This document shows positions 16,025-24,616 of a stretch of 64,000 nt of DNA, in pieces (within the stretch, counting starts at the first letter, position 1; every line of letters begins with the position of its first letter). The notes below the pieces were generated by a model. It ran no database searches. It saw only the letters and a list, made by a program, of their open reading frames with translations, and had not been told where the DNA came from. This DNA is from Treponema sp. (GTDB lineage: Bacteria; Spirochaetota; Spirochaetia; Treponematales; Treponemataceae): positions 30,716 through 94,715 of the forward strand of contig JAFUFU010000019.1 in NCBI GenBank assembly GCA_017469785.1. Reading direction: 5' to 3'. The translations under genes and the position numbers were made by a program.

Positions 16025-16879
16025 CTATCTTTTTAGCATTGAAAGAAGACGTGACTTTGAAACAGGCAAGTCACTTATTGTAATCTGACGCTGCCCCGTC
16101 TGGCTTATTTTTGCAGGAACACCAAACAAAGCCGTTTTTAAAAGAGCCGTTGTGGCTTTTACGGTCCTTGCATCTGACATTGTAATGGTAAGACGAACGT
16201 TAAACTGGTCTTCCACTCCCCGATACTGAGAAAGAACGGCGACAAAGGATTCTATCGGAGTCTTTACATCGGTTTTTCCGAGCATTGATTTTATAAAAAC
16301 AGATGGAACCGACGAATACATGACGATATCCTCAGAAACGTTTTCATGAAGCAGATTATAGACAGAATCACTCAGTGTCTGTGAAAAAAGCTGTTCGGAA
16401 ATTGAAGAGTCAGAGTAAGCAACCTTATTGAACCGGTGAACCATTGGCTCGATATCATGAGCAAGAAAGGCATTTGAAGATGACGGCATGCAAAGCTGGT
16501 ATAAAGTCTGCTGATGCGTATAGACAGTCTGCTGGGCAATTACACTGGCTTTCCAGCCTTTTTTTTCGTTGAGAGCCATGCCGACAAAACTTGTTGGAAT
16601 CTTGCCGCTTGCAGAAAGTTGCGGCTCACCGTTCACACCGACAGAAACATAGGCCGTATCCAAGCGCTCGGCGATTTTTCTTGCGTCGTTTTCAGCGGCT
16701 CCAGCAAGATTCTGTATCGCTGAGACCACAAAATTCTGATGAGCCTGAACCGGAATCGTAAGATACACAGCCGCATCACCATCCAAAAGCTCGAACGGAT
16801 CGACTGGAGCAATGTCGGGAGTAGATTTACAAGAAAACAAAAGGCTTGCTCCCACCAAAGTGATGAGGGCAAGTCTCAT
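16025..16879 (-). CDS. Lipoprotein of unknown function
   Basis: 284 residues from ATG 16879. Signal peptide MRLALITLVGASLLFSC with the lipobox LLFSC (Cys17). The frame is open 45 codons upstream into ileS, but that stretch is not signal-like. The mature protein has an alternating strand/helix pattern, for example DGDAAVYLTIPVQAHQNFV and QFNVRLTITMSDARTVKATTALLKTAL, and ends in DLPVSKSRLLSMLKR. It reads like a substrate- or peptidoglycan-associated periplasmic domain, but I do not recognise a family. It begins four bases after the ileS stop, so the two are co-transcribed. Confidence 0.7.
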   Translation of the reverse strand: MRLALITLVGASLLFSCKSTPDIAPVDPFELLDGDAAVYLTIPVQAHQNFVVSAIQNLAGAAENDARKIAERLDTAYVSVGVNGEPQLSASGKIPTSFVGMALNEKKGWKASVIAQQTVYTHQQTLYQLCMPSSSNAFLAHDIEPMVHRFNKVAYSDSSISEQLFSQTLSDSVYNLLHENVSEDIVMYSSVPSVFIKSMLGKTDVKTPIESFVAVLSQYRGVEDQFNVRLTITMSDARTVKATTALLKTALFGVPAKISQTGQRQITISDLPVSKSRLLSMLKR

Positions 16880-16883
16880 AAGC

Positions 16884-19800
16884 TTAAGCTTTTTCAATAG
16901 AAATGCTCCATGTTTTGTCGTCGGCTTCAACTGAGGTCGGCTTGGTAAGCGAGTCCTTCCATTCCTGAACGGTGGCCAGTGTTTCGCCTGAGACAAAGTC
17001 CTTGAATTTGGCAAAAGCGTCCTTTAAGTCGCCGTCGCCAGAAACGAAGAGCTTGATTCGGTCGGTGACTTCAAATCCGCTCTCCTTGCGGAGGTTCTGG
17101 ATTCCGCGGATAAGGTCGCGCACATAGCCTTCTTTTTTAAGCTCGTCCGTGACTTTTGTGTCCAGACCCACAGTGAGGGTACCGTCATTAACGACCTTGA
17201 GGTCTTCTTTTTCGATTCGCTCAACGATGATTTTGTCGGTGTTCAAGTCCACGCTCTGACCGTCAACATCGAGAGTGACTTTCTTTCCGCCCAAGATGTC
17301 GGAAATAGCCTCGTTTTTAAGCTCGGTGATTTTTGCGGCGGCGGCCTTCATTTTGGCTCCCAGCTCTTTTCCGAGAACCTTGAAGTTTGCCTTTGCCTTG
17401 TACTCAACAAGTTCATCCTCTCGTTCGTGGAAGATTACTTCTTTTACATTGAGCTCTTCGCGGATTGTATCAATCATGCTCTCAAGAACCTTGCGTTCCT
17501 CGGCGTTGCGGGTGACAAGCTGGGTAGAGGCCAGAGGCTGGCGGTTTTTGAGGTTGAACTGATTTCGCAGAGAGCGTCCCATTGAGACAGCCTTCTGAAC
17601 GGTTGCCATGCGGAACTCAAGTTTTTCGTCCCGGAGGGCGGCGTTGTAAACCGGGAAATCTGCAAGGTGAACTGATTCAGCGTCATTTTCGGTGCGGAGA
17701 TTCTGCCACATGCTTTCCGTGATGAAAGGAATGAAGGGAGCGGCAACCAGAGAGAATGATTTTAATGCATAGTAAAGTGACTCGTAGGCCTCTGCCTTGT
17801 CGCTGTCGTTCTCGCTTTTCCAGAATCTTCGGCGGCTTCGGCGGATGTACCAGTTGTTGAGCTGGTCGATAAAGTTGATGAGGGGGTCAATTGCCGTGCT
17901 CAAATCGTAGTCATCGAGGGCTGTCGTGACATCCTGAATCATCTTCTGTGTGATAGAGACAATCCATGCGTCAAGGGGATTAGAAGGTTTCATTCCCTCA
18001 AAAACGCTGCCTTTTGCCGTGTAATTGTCGATATTTGCGTAAGTTACGAAGAAACTATATCCGCTCCAGAGAGGAATGAGAATGTTTTTGAGGACTTCGC
18101 GCACTCCGTTGTCGCTGTAGCGCAGGTCATCCGCCTTAACGACAGCCGAGTGAGTGAGGAAGAGACGTAGGGCATCCGCTCCGAACTGATTGATTGCCTC
18201 AACAGGGTCGGTGTAGTTTCTGAGGGACTTAGACATCTTTCGTCCGTCCTCTGCAAGGACAAGGCCATTTACGATACAGTTCTTGAAAGCGGGCTTGTCA
18301 AAAAGCTCGGCTGCAAGAATGGTAAGGGTGTAGAACCAGCCTCGAGTCTGATCCAAGCCCTCTGATATGAAGTCAGCGGGGAAATGCTTTTCAAAATGCT
18401 CTTTATTTTCAAACGGATAGTGAAGCTGGGCGTAAGGCATGCTTCCTGACTCAAACCAGCAGTCAAAGACTTCCGGGATTCGGTGCATGGTGCCGCCGCA
18501 CTTACACTTAATCGTAACTTTATCGACAAACTGCTTGTGAAGGTCTTCCAAGTCAACGCCGCTCTTTTCTTTGAGCTCGGCACGGCTTCCGATACAGATT
18601 TTTTCGCCACAGTCGTCGCACCTCCAGATTGGAATGGGGTTTCCCCAGTAGCGGTTACGGCTGATTGCCCAGTCGCGGCTTCCTGCAAGCCATTTTCCGA
18701 AACGGCCTTCCTTGATGTGGGCAGGCTGCCATTTAATCTGAGAATTTGCCTTTAAGAGGCGGTCGTGCTGGTCGGCAACCTTTACGAACCATGAGCCGAT
18801 TCCGCGGTAGATGAGTGGCGAGCCGCATCGCCAGCAGTGGGGGTACTGGTGCAGAACTGTGTCGCGCTTAACCAGCTTGCCCTCTTTCTTCAATCTGTCC
18901 ATGATGTCTTTGTCAGCGTCTTTTACGAAAATACCGGCATAATCAGAAACTTCTTTTGTAAAACGGCACTCTGCGTCCATTGGCTCCACGAAAGGAACAC
19001 CGCTTCCCGCAAAAACCTTGGAGTCGTCTTCACCAAAGGCCGGGGCGATGTGAACGATGCCGGTACCGTCTTCAGTTGAGACATAATCCGCGTTGAACAT
19101 ACGGAAAGCGCCCTTCTCACACTTCTGACCGCTCTGCTTTTCACACTCGGCGGCGTCTTTAAGATTTGCAAAGTAAGGGAAAAGAGGCTCGTATTCCGCG
19201 CCAAGGAATTCTGCACCCTTGTGGCGGTAGATGATTTCGTAGTCTTCGGGATTCTTGTAATATGAAGCAAGGCGGCTCTCTGCGAAAATGTAGTAGTCTC
19301 CGGAAGATTTGTCGAGAATCTTCACATAGTCAATCTCCGGTCCCATACAGAGGCCGAGGTTTGAGGGCAAAGTCCATGGAGTTGTCGTCCATGCAAGGAA
19401 GTAAGTCTTGCCGTTGGTCATGTCCGGGTCGCTGAAGGCGGCAGGAGCTTTTGTGACCTTGAAACGGATGGTGATTGCGGGATCCTGCTTTTCCTTGTAG
19501 CCCTGAGCCAGTTCGTGGGTAGAAAGAACGGTGGCACAGCGGGGACAATATGGAAGAATGTACTTGCCCGCGTAGATAAGGCCCTTGTCCCAGAGGGATT
19601 TTGCCACCCACCAGATTGTTTCCATGAAATCCGGGTTCATTGTCTTGTAGTCATTGTCAAAATCAACCCAGCGGCCCATGCGGGTGATGGTCTTCCGCCA
19701 TTCGCCGGTGTATTTGAGGACGGAAGCCCGGCACTTGTCGTTAAAGTTGGCCACGCCATACTCTTCGATTTCGTGCTTTGAGTTGATTCCCAGCTCTTTT

Positions 19801-20090
19801 TCGATGAGGTTCTCAACAGGCAAACCGTGGCAGTCCCAGCCGAAGCGGCGGTCAACCTTCTTGCCTTTCATGGTCTGGTAGCGGGGAATAATGTCTTTAA
19901 TCGTTGAGGGAATGAAGTGACCGAAATGCGGCAGGCCTGTGGCAAATGGAGGGCCGTCAAAGAAAATGAATTCCTCTGCCTTGCTGCGCTGCTGAACCGA
20001 CTTTTTAAAAGTGTCGTTCTTTTTCCAAAACTCTAAAACTTCTTCTTCCTGCTTAGGAAAATCAACCTTTGCATCAACTGATTTGTACAC
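16884..20090 (-). CDS. ileS: Isoleucyl-tRNA synthetase, eukaryote-like type
   Basis: 1068 residues, charges tRNA-Ile. The class I signature HIGH reads HFGH (55-58) within PPFATGLPHFGHFIPSTIKD, the KMSKS loop is GRKMSKSLRNY, and the editing (CP1) domain has GTGIVHIAPAFGEDD. The FATGLPH(F/Y)GH signature, the length above 1000 and the C-terminal region match the type 2, eukaryote-like IleRS clade, in which mupirocin resistance is common; resistance here is inference. GTG start with CGAGGA upstream. A good promoter (TTGATT, 17 bases, TATAAT) lies 46 bases before it, leaving too short a leader for a T-box. Followed after 4 bases by a lipoprotein gene. Confidence 0.97.
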   Translation of the reverse strand: MYKSVDAKVDFPKQEEEVLEFWKKNDTFKKSVQQRSKAEEFIFFDGPPFATGLPHFGHFIPSTIKDIIPRYQTMKGKKVDRRFGWDCHGLPVENLIEKELGINSKHEIEEYGVANFNDKCRASVLKYTGEWRKTITRMGRWVDFDNDYKTMNPDFMETIWWVAKSLWDKGLIYAGKYILPYCPRCATVLSTHELAQGYKEKQDPAITIRFKVTKAPAAFSDPDMTNGKTYFLAWTTTPWTLPSNLGLCMGPEIDYVKILDKSSGDYYIFAESRLASYYKNPEDYEIIYRHKGAEFLGAEYEPLFPYFANLKDAAECEKQSGQKCEKGAFRMFNADYVSTEDGTGIVHIAPAFGEDDSKVFAGSGVPFVEPMDAECRFTKEVSDYAGIFVKDADKDIMDRLKKEGKLVKRDTVLHQYPHCWRCGSPLIYRGIGSWFVKVADQHDRLLKANSQIKWQPAHIKEGRFGKWLAGSRDWAISRNRYWGNPIPIWRCDDCGEKICIGSRAELKEKSGVDLEDLHKQFVDKVTIKCKCGGTMHRIPEVFDCWFESGSMPYAQLHYPFENKEHFEKHFPADFISEGLDQTRGWFYTLTILAAELFDKPAFKNCIVNGLVLAEDGRKMSKSLRNYTDPVEAINQFGADALRLFLTHSAVVKADDLRYSDNGVREVLKNILIPLWSGYSFFVTYANIDNYTAKGSVFEGMKPSNPLDAWIVSITQKMIQDVTTALDDYDLSTAIDPLINFIDQLNNWYIRRSRRRFWKSENDSDKAEAYESLYYALKSFSLVAAPFIPFITESMWQNLRTENDAESVHLADFPVYNAALRDEKLEFRMATVQKAVSMGRSLRNQFNLKNRQPLASTQLVTRNAEERKVLESMIDTIREELNVKEVIFHEREDELVEYKAKANFKVLGKELGAKMKAAAAKITELKNEAISDILGGKKVTLDVDGQSVDLNTDKIIVERIEKEDLKVVNDGTLTVGLDTKVTDELKKEGYVRDLIRGIQNLRKESGFEVTDRIKLFVSGDGDLKDAFAKFKDFVSGETLATVQEWKDSLTKPTSVEADDKTWSISIEKA

Positions 20091-20142
20091 AATATTCCTC
20101 GTAGATGACGGAATTTTTGATTCCGAAAGATTTTTGGGGAAT

Positions 20143-20171
20143 ATTATAGTGAATTTTTAGGCTACAATCAA
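20143..20171 (-). promoter_or_regulatory. ileS promoter
   Basis: On the minus strand TTGATT (20171-20166) and TATAAT (20148-20143) are 17 bases apart. Transcription would start near 20136, giving a leader of about 46 bases with the GAGGA ribosome-binding site. Confidence 0.7.
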
Positions 20172-20209
20172 CTAATCACGCACACCCATATTAAATAACA
20201 AAAGGAAAC

Positions 20210-20255
20210 CTCAAAAAATCGCCGAAGCCGAGTTTTTCGAGGTTTTTAAGACGGC
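20210..20255. terminator. Hairpin after the small lipoprotein gene
   Basis: AAACCTC (20206-20213 region) can pair with GAGGTTT (about 20238-20246), with a smaller inner pairing. It sits between the divergent ileS promoter and the end of the 89-residue lipoprotein gene and could end the latter's transcript. Confidence 0.35.
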
Positions 20256-20256
20256 C

Positions 20257-20526
20257 TTATTTTTTAGACAAAGTATAACTCTCGTCTGATTTAATATAAA
20301 AAGTTAAAGTACCAGTTTTTACTGCGGCAGAATCAAAAATAAGTTCATATTGCGTAATTCCTGATTCTACAAGAACCCATGTTGTTCCTTTTAACGGATC
20401 GTTTTCATTTGTTGACGAAGAGATGTTTTGTTCTTCACTGTCATCGTCATCACTTGAGCATGATGCGAAACCGAACAATATTGCTGTAGCCAGCAAGACC
20501 ATAAAAAAATTTTTTAAAGCTTTCAT
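20257..20526 (-). CDS. Small lipoprotein, unknown
   Basis: 89 residues from ATG 20526 with GGAGGC seven bases upstream. Signal peptide MKALKNFFMVLLATAILFGFASC with lipobox GFASC, then an acidic/Ser-rich spacer (SSDDDDSEEQ) and a short domain KGTTWVLVESG...YELIFDSAAVKTGTLTFYI that looks like half of a lipocalin-like barrel; the protein stops at SYTLSKK, so it may be truncated. Its leader is the inverted partner of that of the lipoprotein gene at 26781. Confidence 0.7.
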   Translation of the reverse strand: MKALKNFFMVLLATAILFGFASCSSDDDDSEEQNISSSTNENDPLKGTTWVLVESGITQYELIFDSAAVKTGTLTFYIKSDESYTLSKK

Positions 20527-20542
20527 AAAAGCCTCCAACAAT

Positions 20543-20651
20543 TGATTTTTTGGGCGAAGTCGAGCGCAGCAAGACTTCGCCCAAAGGGCTTTTTCAAGTC
20601 CTTTGGCTAGTGTACACTAGCCAAATTTTTAACGAGAAAAATGTTGGAGAC
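20543..20651 (-). repeat. Three-hairpin leader element, copy A
   Basis: About 108 bases upstream of the small lipoprotein gene, near-identical in inverted orientation to 26649-26757. Read on the minus strand it holds a 22-base perfect palindrome with core TAGTGTACACTA, then a weak hairpin (AGGACT / AGCCCT), then a 13-pair stem TTTGGGCGAAGTC / GACTTCGCCCAAA. Differences from copy B in the first stem are paired (C:G here, G:C there), which indicates selection for pairing or for operator symmetry. Confidence 0.75.
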
Positions 20652-20709
20652 TTATTTGTGTAAATGTGCCGTAAAGGAAGCTCTAAAAAGTTCAGTTTTA
20701 AAGTTTTTC

Positions 20710-22281
20710 TTAAAACTTCCAGCCAACCATTCCCTTGCCCTCACTTGAAAAGACCACGCCTATTTTGAAGAGTTTTTTACCTGCCACAGCAAATCTTTCG
20801 GCATAGCCGTTTGCGTCAATTTGAGACAGAGCCTCAGTCGCAACTTCCTCAAAATTCCTGCCCCTATCCATCTTCAATTCAAAAACAAATACGCTGTCTT
20901 TCGTTGCGACGACGACATCGCTCCGCCCTGCCACAGACTGAAGCTCACTAACCACCCTGTAACCTGAGAGACGGAAAATCAAGTGCGTTACCGACTCGTA
21001 GTAGTTTTCGCACATTTCCTTTTTGACTACAGTTGGAAGATCAGCGATTGCGGCCTTAATAATAGATAGAACTTTATCGATGTCGTTGCTCCTAAGGGCC
21101 CGTTTTATGTTCGTGATTTCCATGCCCAAATCATCACAGGGGGCGGAAAGAAATTTTCCCAAAAGGACTTCCAGAAAACCTGCCTCAACTTCGCGGTTTG
21201 GAAAATCCAGCGTGTAAAGATTTTCTTCCATATCAAAGCCTTTGATTGTCAGATAACCGCTCTGATAAATGACAGGAAGCATATTTTTGCTGTCGGGGTC
21301 GTAATTCTTAATCTGATTTTCGTTTGCTTCTCGTCCGTTCACAAGATTGGAAAGCTCAACAGGCTCATTCTCCAGTGTTTTTACAAGAAAAGACGGAGTT
21401 CCGCTCTCAAACCAGTAGGAGCCGAATTTTTTCTCATAAAAACATTTTAGCAGGCAGAAGGGATTATAGACCCCCTCGCTCCCGTAGGAAAAATGATAGC
21501 CGTCGTACATCTGTGCCAATTTTTCTTTTGTTTCTGAAAGCGACAGCTTGAATTTTTTTGACAGTTCCTCAATCTCAGGCGCAAAATATTTATCAAGTTC
21601 GGATTCGGAAATTCCGCACAAGGAAGAAAAATCCTCTGCCATACTGATGTCGTTGAGCTGGTTCAGTCCGCTGAAAATGTTCACATGGCTCACTTTCGTG
21701 ATTCCCGTGATGAAGAGAAATCGAATATAGGCATCGCAATCTTTGAGCGGGCTGTAGAAATTCCGTAATTCCAGACGGTTTTTCTCCTCATCTTCTGTAT
21801 AAAGGGCATCCAAAATCGGCTTATCGTATTCATCGATTAGAATTACAACCGGCTTGCCTGTTATATTGTAAATTGAGGTGATTATAGAATTTAATCGTTC
21901 GCCCGCATCGCTGAAAGATTTTTTGATTTGAAACCTTTCCTCAAAACCTGAGACAAGCGAATCCAGCCGCTCCTTCAGCCGCTCATTCGTATCGTAAGAG
22001 CCAGCCCCGAAACTGATTTTGAGCACAGGATATTCAGTCCAGTCTTTTTCCTTGCTTTCGATTTCAAGACCGGCAAACAGCTCTTTTTTGCCAAGAAAAA
22101 AAGCCTCAAAAGTCGAAAGCAAAAGGCTCTTCCCGAAACGGCGGGGACGGCTTAAAAAGAATGGCGTTGAAAGACTCGCAAGCTCATAGACGAAGTTTGT
22201 CTTGTCAACATAGAGGTAGTTTCCTCTGCGGAGTTTCTCAAAATCCTGAATGCCAATGGGCAGTTTTCGGCTCAAATCCAT
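20710..22281 (-). CDS. AAA-ATPase-like / PD-(D/E)XK nuclease-like protein
   Basis: 523 residues from ATG 22281. The N-terminal AAA-ATPase-like domain opens with LPIGIQDFEKLRRGNYLYVDKT and carries the modified P-loop SRPRRFGKSLLLSTF and the Walker B-like VVILIDEYDKPI. The C-terminal part has the PD-(D/E)XK-like GRSDVVVATKDSVFVFELKMD. This two-part family is abundant, multi-copy and variable in gut anaerobes, Treponema included; its biological role is not settled, though mobile-element and defence links have been suggested. TACAAT lies eight bases before the ATG and no ribosome-binding site is seen. It stands between the first leader-element copy and yggS. Confidence 0.8.
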   Translation of the reverse strand: MDLSRKLPIGIQDFEKLRRGNYLYVDKTNFVYELASLSTPFFLSRPRRFGKSLLLSTFEAFFLGKKELFAGLEIESKEKDWTEYPVLKISFGAGSYDTNERLKERLDSLVSGFEERFQIKKSFSDAGERLNSIITSIYNITGKPVVILIDEYDKPILDALYTEDEEKNRLELRNFYSPLKDCDAYIRFLFITGITKVSHVNIFSGLNQLNDISMAEDFSSLCGISESELDKYFAPEIEELSKKFKLSLSETKEKLAQMYDGYHFSYGSEGVYNPFCLLKCFYEKKFGSYWFESGTPSFLVKTLENEPVELSNLVNGREANENQIKNYDPDSKNMLPVIYQSGYLTIKGFDMEENLYTLDFPNREVEAGFLEVLLGKFLSAPCDDLGMEITNIKRALRSNDIDKVLSIIKAAIADLPTVVKKEMCENYYESVTHLIFRLSGYRVVSELQSVAGRSDVVVATKDSVFVFELKMDRGRNFEEVATEALSQIDANGYAERFAVAGKKLFKIGVVFSSEGKGMVGWKF

Positions 22282-22356
22282 AATTAATGATTGTAGCATA
22301 CAATTCGCAAATTGTCATTTGAGCGTGAAAGAGAAAAAGTCACAATGAATTTGCGC

Positions 22357-23058
22357 TTATCCCCGCGAGCCGAAAATAGCCGTGCCGATTCTGACAATGG
22401 TAGCCCCCTCTTCAATGGCAATCTCAAAGTCTCCGCTCATGCCCATGGAAAGCTCCGAAAGGTCAAGGCTGGGGTATTTTTTCTGGAAAGAATCCCTGAG
22501 ATTACGCAAGGTAACGAAGGATTTTCGGATTAAGCTTTTGTCTTCGGTGAAAGGAGCCATGGTCATAAAGCCTCTGGGCGTGACATGAGGGAATTTCTGC
22601 CCGGCACAGAGCTTTATCGCATTTTCCAAGTCTTCCACACTGGTGAAGCCCGCCTTTGAGTCTTCGCCGGTGTGGACTTCAAAAAGGATTTCGATATTTT
22701 TGTTGATTTTGGCAGCCTGTTTTTCAATTTCTTCTATTAACTCAATACGATCGGCACTTTCGATACAGCTGGCAATCCTGACGGCTTCCTTAACCTTGTT
22801 GCGCTGCAAGCTCCCGATGATGTGAAGATTCGGCTCCAAGCCCCGGGCACGGATTTCGTCAAACTTCGCGGCCGCCTCCTGAACGCGGTTTTCGCCAAAG
22901 AGGAGCTGCCCCGCCTCTAAAGCCTCAATCACGCTCTCCGCCGGATGAAATTTGCTGACGGCGACGAGCTTGACGGAATTTTCATCACGGAAAGCCCGCT
23001 TTTCTACGGCACGGATTTTATTTAAAACTGATTCTAGATTTTCTGCGATTTGTGACAT
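22357..23058 (-). CDS. YggS-family PLP-binding protein
   Basis: 233 residues of the YggS/PROSC family, which binds pyridoxal phosphate and helps vitamin B6 and amino-acid balance. Key elements: LVAVSKFHP with the PLP lysine, LLFGENRVQE, HIIGSLQRNK and the end SMGMSGDFEIAIEEGATIVRIGTAIFG that binds the phosphate. No ribosome-binding site of the usual spacing: the promoter TTGAAA-18-TAAAAT ends six bases before the ATG, so the message may be leaderless. Divergent from the cassette region. Confidence 0.93.
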   Translation of the reverse strand: MSQIAENLESVLNKIRAVEKRAFRDENSVKLVAVSKFHPAESVIEALEAGQLLFGENRVQEAAAKFDEIRARGLEPNLHIIGSLQRNKVKEAVRIASCIESADRIELIEEIEKQAAKINKNIEILFEVHTGEDSKAGFTSVEDLENAIKLCAGQKFPHVTPRGFMTMAPFTEDKSLIRKSFVTLRNLRDSFQKKYPSLDLSELSMGMSGDFEIAIEEGATIVRIGTAIFGSRG

Positions 23059-23064
23059 GACCTT

Positions 23065-23094
23065 ATTTTATCGCCATCTTATTCACCTTTTCAA
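23065..23094 (-). promoter_or_regulatory. yggS promoter, six bases from the start codon
   Basis: On the minus strand TTGAAA (23094-23089) and TAAAAT (23070-23065) are 18 bases apart; the -10 ends six bases before ATG 23058. Confidence 0.6.
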
Positions 23095-23376
23095 GCCGTT
23101 CTATATTGTCCACATCTTTTTGGGAAAACAAACGAGGAAAGTCAACTGCGAGTTGACCGCAAGCCAGCGATTTTCTCATACAGTTATGATTTGTGTCTTA
23201 CTACATCAATTTTTTCTTCGCCTCGCTTTTCGGGGTGACGGCATTTTCTCTGCTCATGGGAATGATGGTGTGGCTGTTGGGGTGAAAATTGGTTATAAAG
23301 TGGCTGATAATTTTTATGGCTTTACCTCTATCAAGATAAAATTATGACAAATACCATAATTTGAGGTACACTACAA
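23095..23376. other. Gene-free stretch with a possible coding remnant
   Basis: No supported gene. On the plus strand around 23200-23278 the frame reads FFFASLFGVTAFSLLMGMMVWLLG then stops, which looks like the end of a membrane protein, but no start or upstream part is present. A frame with GYKVADNFYGFTSIKI follows. Both are too short to call. Confidence 0.3.
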
Positions 23377-23460
23377 GCATACCATATCCGCCCCTAGATT
23401 ACACTGACACATTTTGTTGTATAAATCTATTCCTGCGGATATGGTGAAATTATGTTATGT
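23377..23460 (+). repeat. attC-like site, left edge of cassette cluster (diverged)
   Basis: GCATACC (23377-23383, one base off the GCATAAC of the site at 26547) and a GTTATGT core (23454-23460) enclose an 11-base inverted repeat ACCATATCCGC / GCGGATATGGT. The sequence right after the core, GGACGCCCGC, matches what follows the core at 26606 (TGACGCCCGC). The R'' box is degenerate, so this is a weaker call than the two other sites. Confidence 0.45.
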
Positions 23461-23496
23461 GGACGCCCGCTACTTCGGGCGCTGTTAGGAAACGAA

Positions 23497-24009
23497 ATGA
23501 AATCAATTCAATTAAAAAATGATGATTACAAAGAATATGTAAACATTCTTCGGCATGCTTGTAGAGGGATTATAATAAATAATGGAAATGTTTTGTTGTG
23601 TTATGAATCAAATGAAGACAAGTACATTATTCCGGGTGGTGGACAAGAAGAAAATGAAACTCTTGAACAATGTTGTGAAAGGGAACTTTTAGAAGAAACA
23701 GGGATAATTGTAAAAACAAATCCTTGTTATCTCGAAATTGAAGAATTGTTCTCAGATTGGAGACATATTAATCATTATTTTGTTTGTGAAATCATTGAAG
23801 ATACGGGGACATTACATCTTACAGAAAATGAAAAACAGGCTGGTTATAAGACAGTTTGGATTCCATTAGATAAGGCTATAGAAATATTTGGAAACTATGA
23901 GACTTTTCATAAAACCAACATTGCAGATTATGGATTGTACAGAAGAGAATTTTTTGCATTAAACGAACTAAAAAAAATCTTACAAGATAAAAAATCAGGC
24001 CAAGCCTGA
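23497..24009 (+). CDS. Nudix hydrolase
   Basis: 170 residues. The Nudix box is complete: GGGQEENETLEQCCERELLEETGI fits Gx5Ex7REUxEExGU, so it should hydrolyse a nucleoside diphosphate linked to another moiety; the substrate cannot be told. The start ATG 23497 lies six bases after GTTAGGA (23484-23490), which gives an AGGA ribosome-binding site and also resembles an integron recombination core. The gene is AT-rich compared with the housekeeping genes. A hairpin with T-run overlaps its stop. First gene of the cassette cluster. Confidence 0.9.
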   Translation: MKSIQLKNDDYKEYVNILRHACRGIIINNGNVLLCYESNEDKYIIPGGGQEENETLEQCCERELLEETGIIVKTNPCYLEIEELFSDWRHINHYFVCEIIEDTGTLHLTENEKQAGYKTVWIPLDKAIEIFGNYETFHKTNIADYGLYRREFFALNELKKILQDKKSGQA

Positions 24010-24015
24010 TTTTTA
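23991..24015 (+). terminator. Intrinsic terminator of the Nudix gene
   Basis: AAAATCAGGC-CAA-GCCTGATTTTT: ten perfect pairs, triloop, T-run. The stop codon lies inside the right arm. Confidence 0.75.
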
Positions 24016-24043
24016 GTACGGCGGGTCAAGCCCTCCCTTTTAT

Positions 24044-24073
24044 TTGATAAAAGCGACAGCGTGTAATTATAAT
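24044..24073 (+). promoter_or_regulatory. Promoter of the brnT fragment/brnA pair
   Basis: TTGATA (24044-24049), 18 bases, TATAAT (24068-24073); ATG 24080 follows six bases later, so the mRNA is predicted to be leaderless. Confidence 0.65.
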
Positions 24074-24079
24074 ATAATT

Positions 24080-24229
24080 ATGGATGAAGACAGATTTATC
24101 ATGCTTGGATTTAGTTCCGAGTTACATATGCTGGTTGTCTGCCATTGTTACAGAGAAAATGACAGAATTAGAATTATTTCGGCCCGAAGAGCGAATACAC
24201 TTGAAGCCGCACAATATGGAGGAAAATAA
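24080..24229 (+). pseudogene. BrnT toxin, C-terminal half only
   Basis: 49 residues starting MDEDRFIMLGFSS and containing VCHCYRENDRIRIISARRA, which is the C-terminal half of BrnT-type RelE-fold RNase toxins (usual form: DEERFxxLGxS...RIISARxA). The N-terminal half (about 45 residues, with WDxxKxxxNxxKHG) is missing. A strong promoter stands directly in front of the remaining part, so it may still be expressed together with brnA. Either a pseudogene or a rebuilt small protein; the toxin activity should be lost because N-terminal catalytic residues are absent. Confidence 0.75.
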
Positions 24230-24230
24230 C

Positions 24231-24443
24231 ATGAGAGACAATTACGATTTTTCAAAAGGAATCAAAAATCCTTATGCAGACAGACTCAAAAAACAGATTA
24301 CAATTCGCCTTGACGACCAGGTAATTGAATATTTTAAGAATATGGCAGAAGAAACAGGCATGCCTTATCAGAATATAATCAATTATTATCTGCTGGACTG
24401 TGTAAAAGAAAAGAAGCATCTGGAAGTTGCGTTTAGTAAGTAA
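24231..24443 (+). CDS. brnA: BrnA-family antitoxin
   Basis: 70 residues. YDFSKGIKNPYADRLKKQITIRLDDQVIEYFKNMAEETGMPYQNIINYYL is the ribbon-helix-helix BrnA pattern: an N-terminal strand ITIRL and two helices. BrnA binds BrnT and represses its own promoter. GGAGGA lies eight bases before the ATG, one base after the stop of the BrnT fragment. It appears complete although its toxin partner is truncated, so it may persist as an orphan repressor or antitoxin. Confidence 0.85.
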   Translation: MRDNYDFSKGIKNPYADRLKKQITIRLDDQVIEYFKNMAEETGMPYQNIINYYLLDCVKEKKHLEVAFSK

Positions 24444-24447
24444 AATC

Positions 24448-24580
24448 ACATAACATGGTTTTCAAAACCGATAAAAACTTTGTCACAAAAGTTGCTTTCC
24501 GTGGCTTTACGCCACTGCAACTTTTGCGCCAATTTTGCCTGCGGCAAAACCGGTTTTACGGTTTAAAACGCTAGTTATAC
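24448..24580 (+). repeat. attC recombination site (133 bases)
   Basis: R'' ACATAAC (24448-24454) and R' GTTATAC (24574-24580) are complementary at ATAAC/GTTAT. Inside, an L''/L' pair (GGTTTTCAAAACCG against CGGTTT..AAAACG) and a long central stem-loop AAAAGTTGC / GCAACTTTT with an inner GTGG/CCAC pairing form the variable terminal structure. The layout matches the folded bottom strand used by integron integrases. It follows brnA directly, as the end of a cassette should. Confidence 0.75.
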
Positions 24581-24616
24581 GCACAGCCCACTGGGCTGGT
24601 GAAAAAGGAAGTAAAA

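Noticed and set aside
20090-20136. T-box leader in front of ileS
   Set aside because: The predicted leader is only about 46 bases and has no specifier or T-box sequence.
23109-23347. Plus-strand frame after yggS
   Set aside because: No ribosome-binding site, no similarity; the hydrophobic piece is short and interrupted.
23461-23496. A separate small attC formed by GTTATGT...GTTAGGA
   Set aside because: The inner hairpin GCCCG/CGGGC is too short and both cores have the same orientation, so it cannot fold as an attC; kept only as cassette start.
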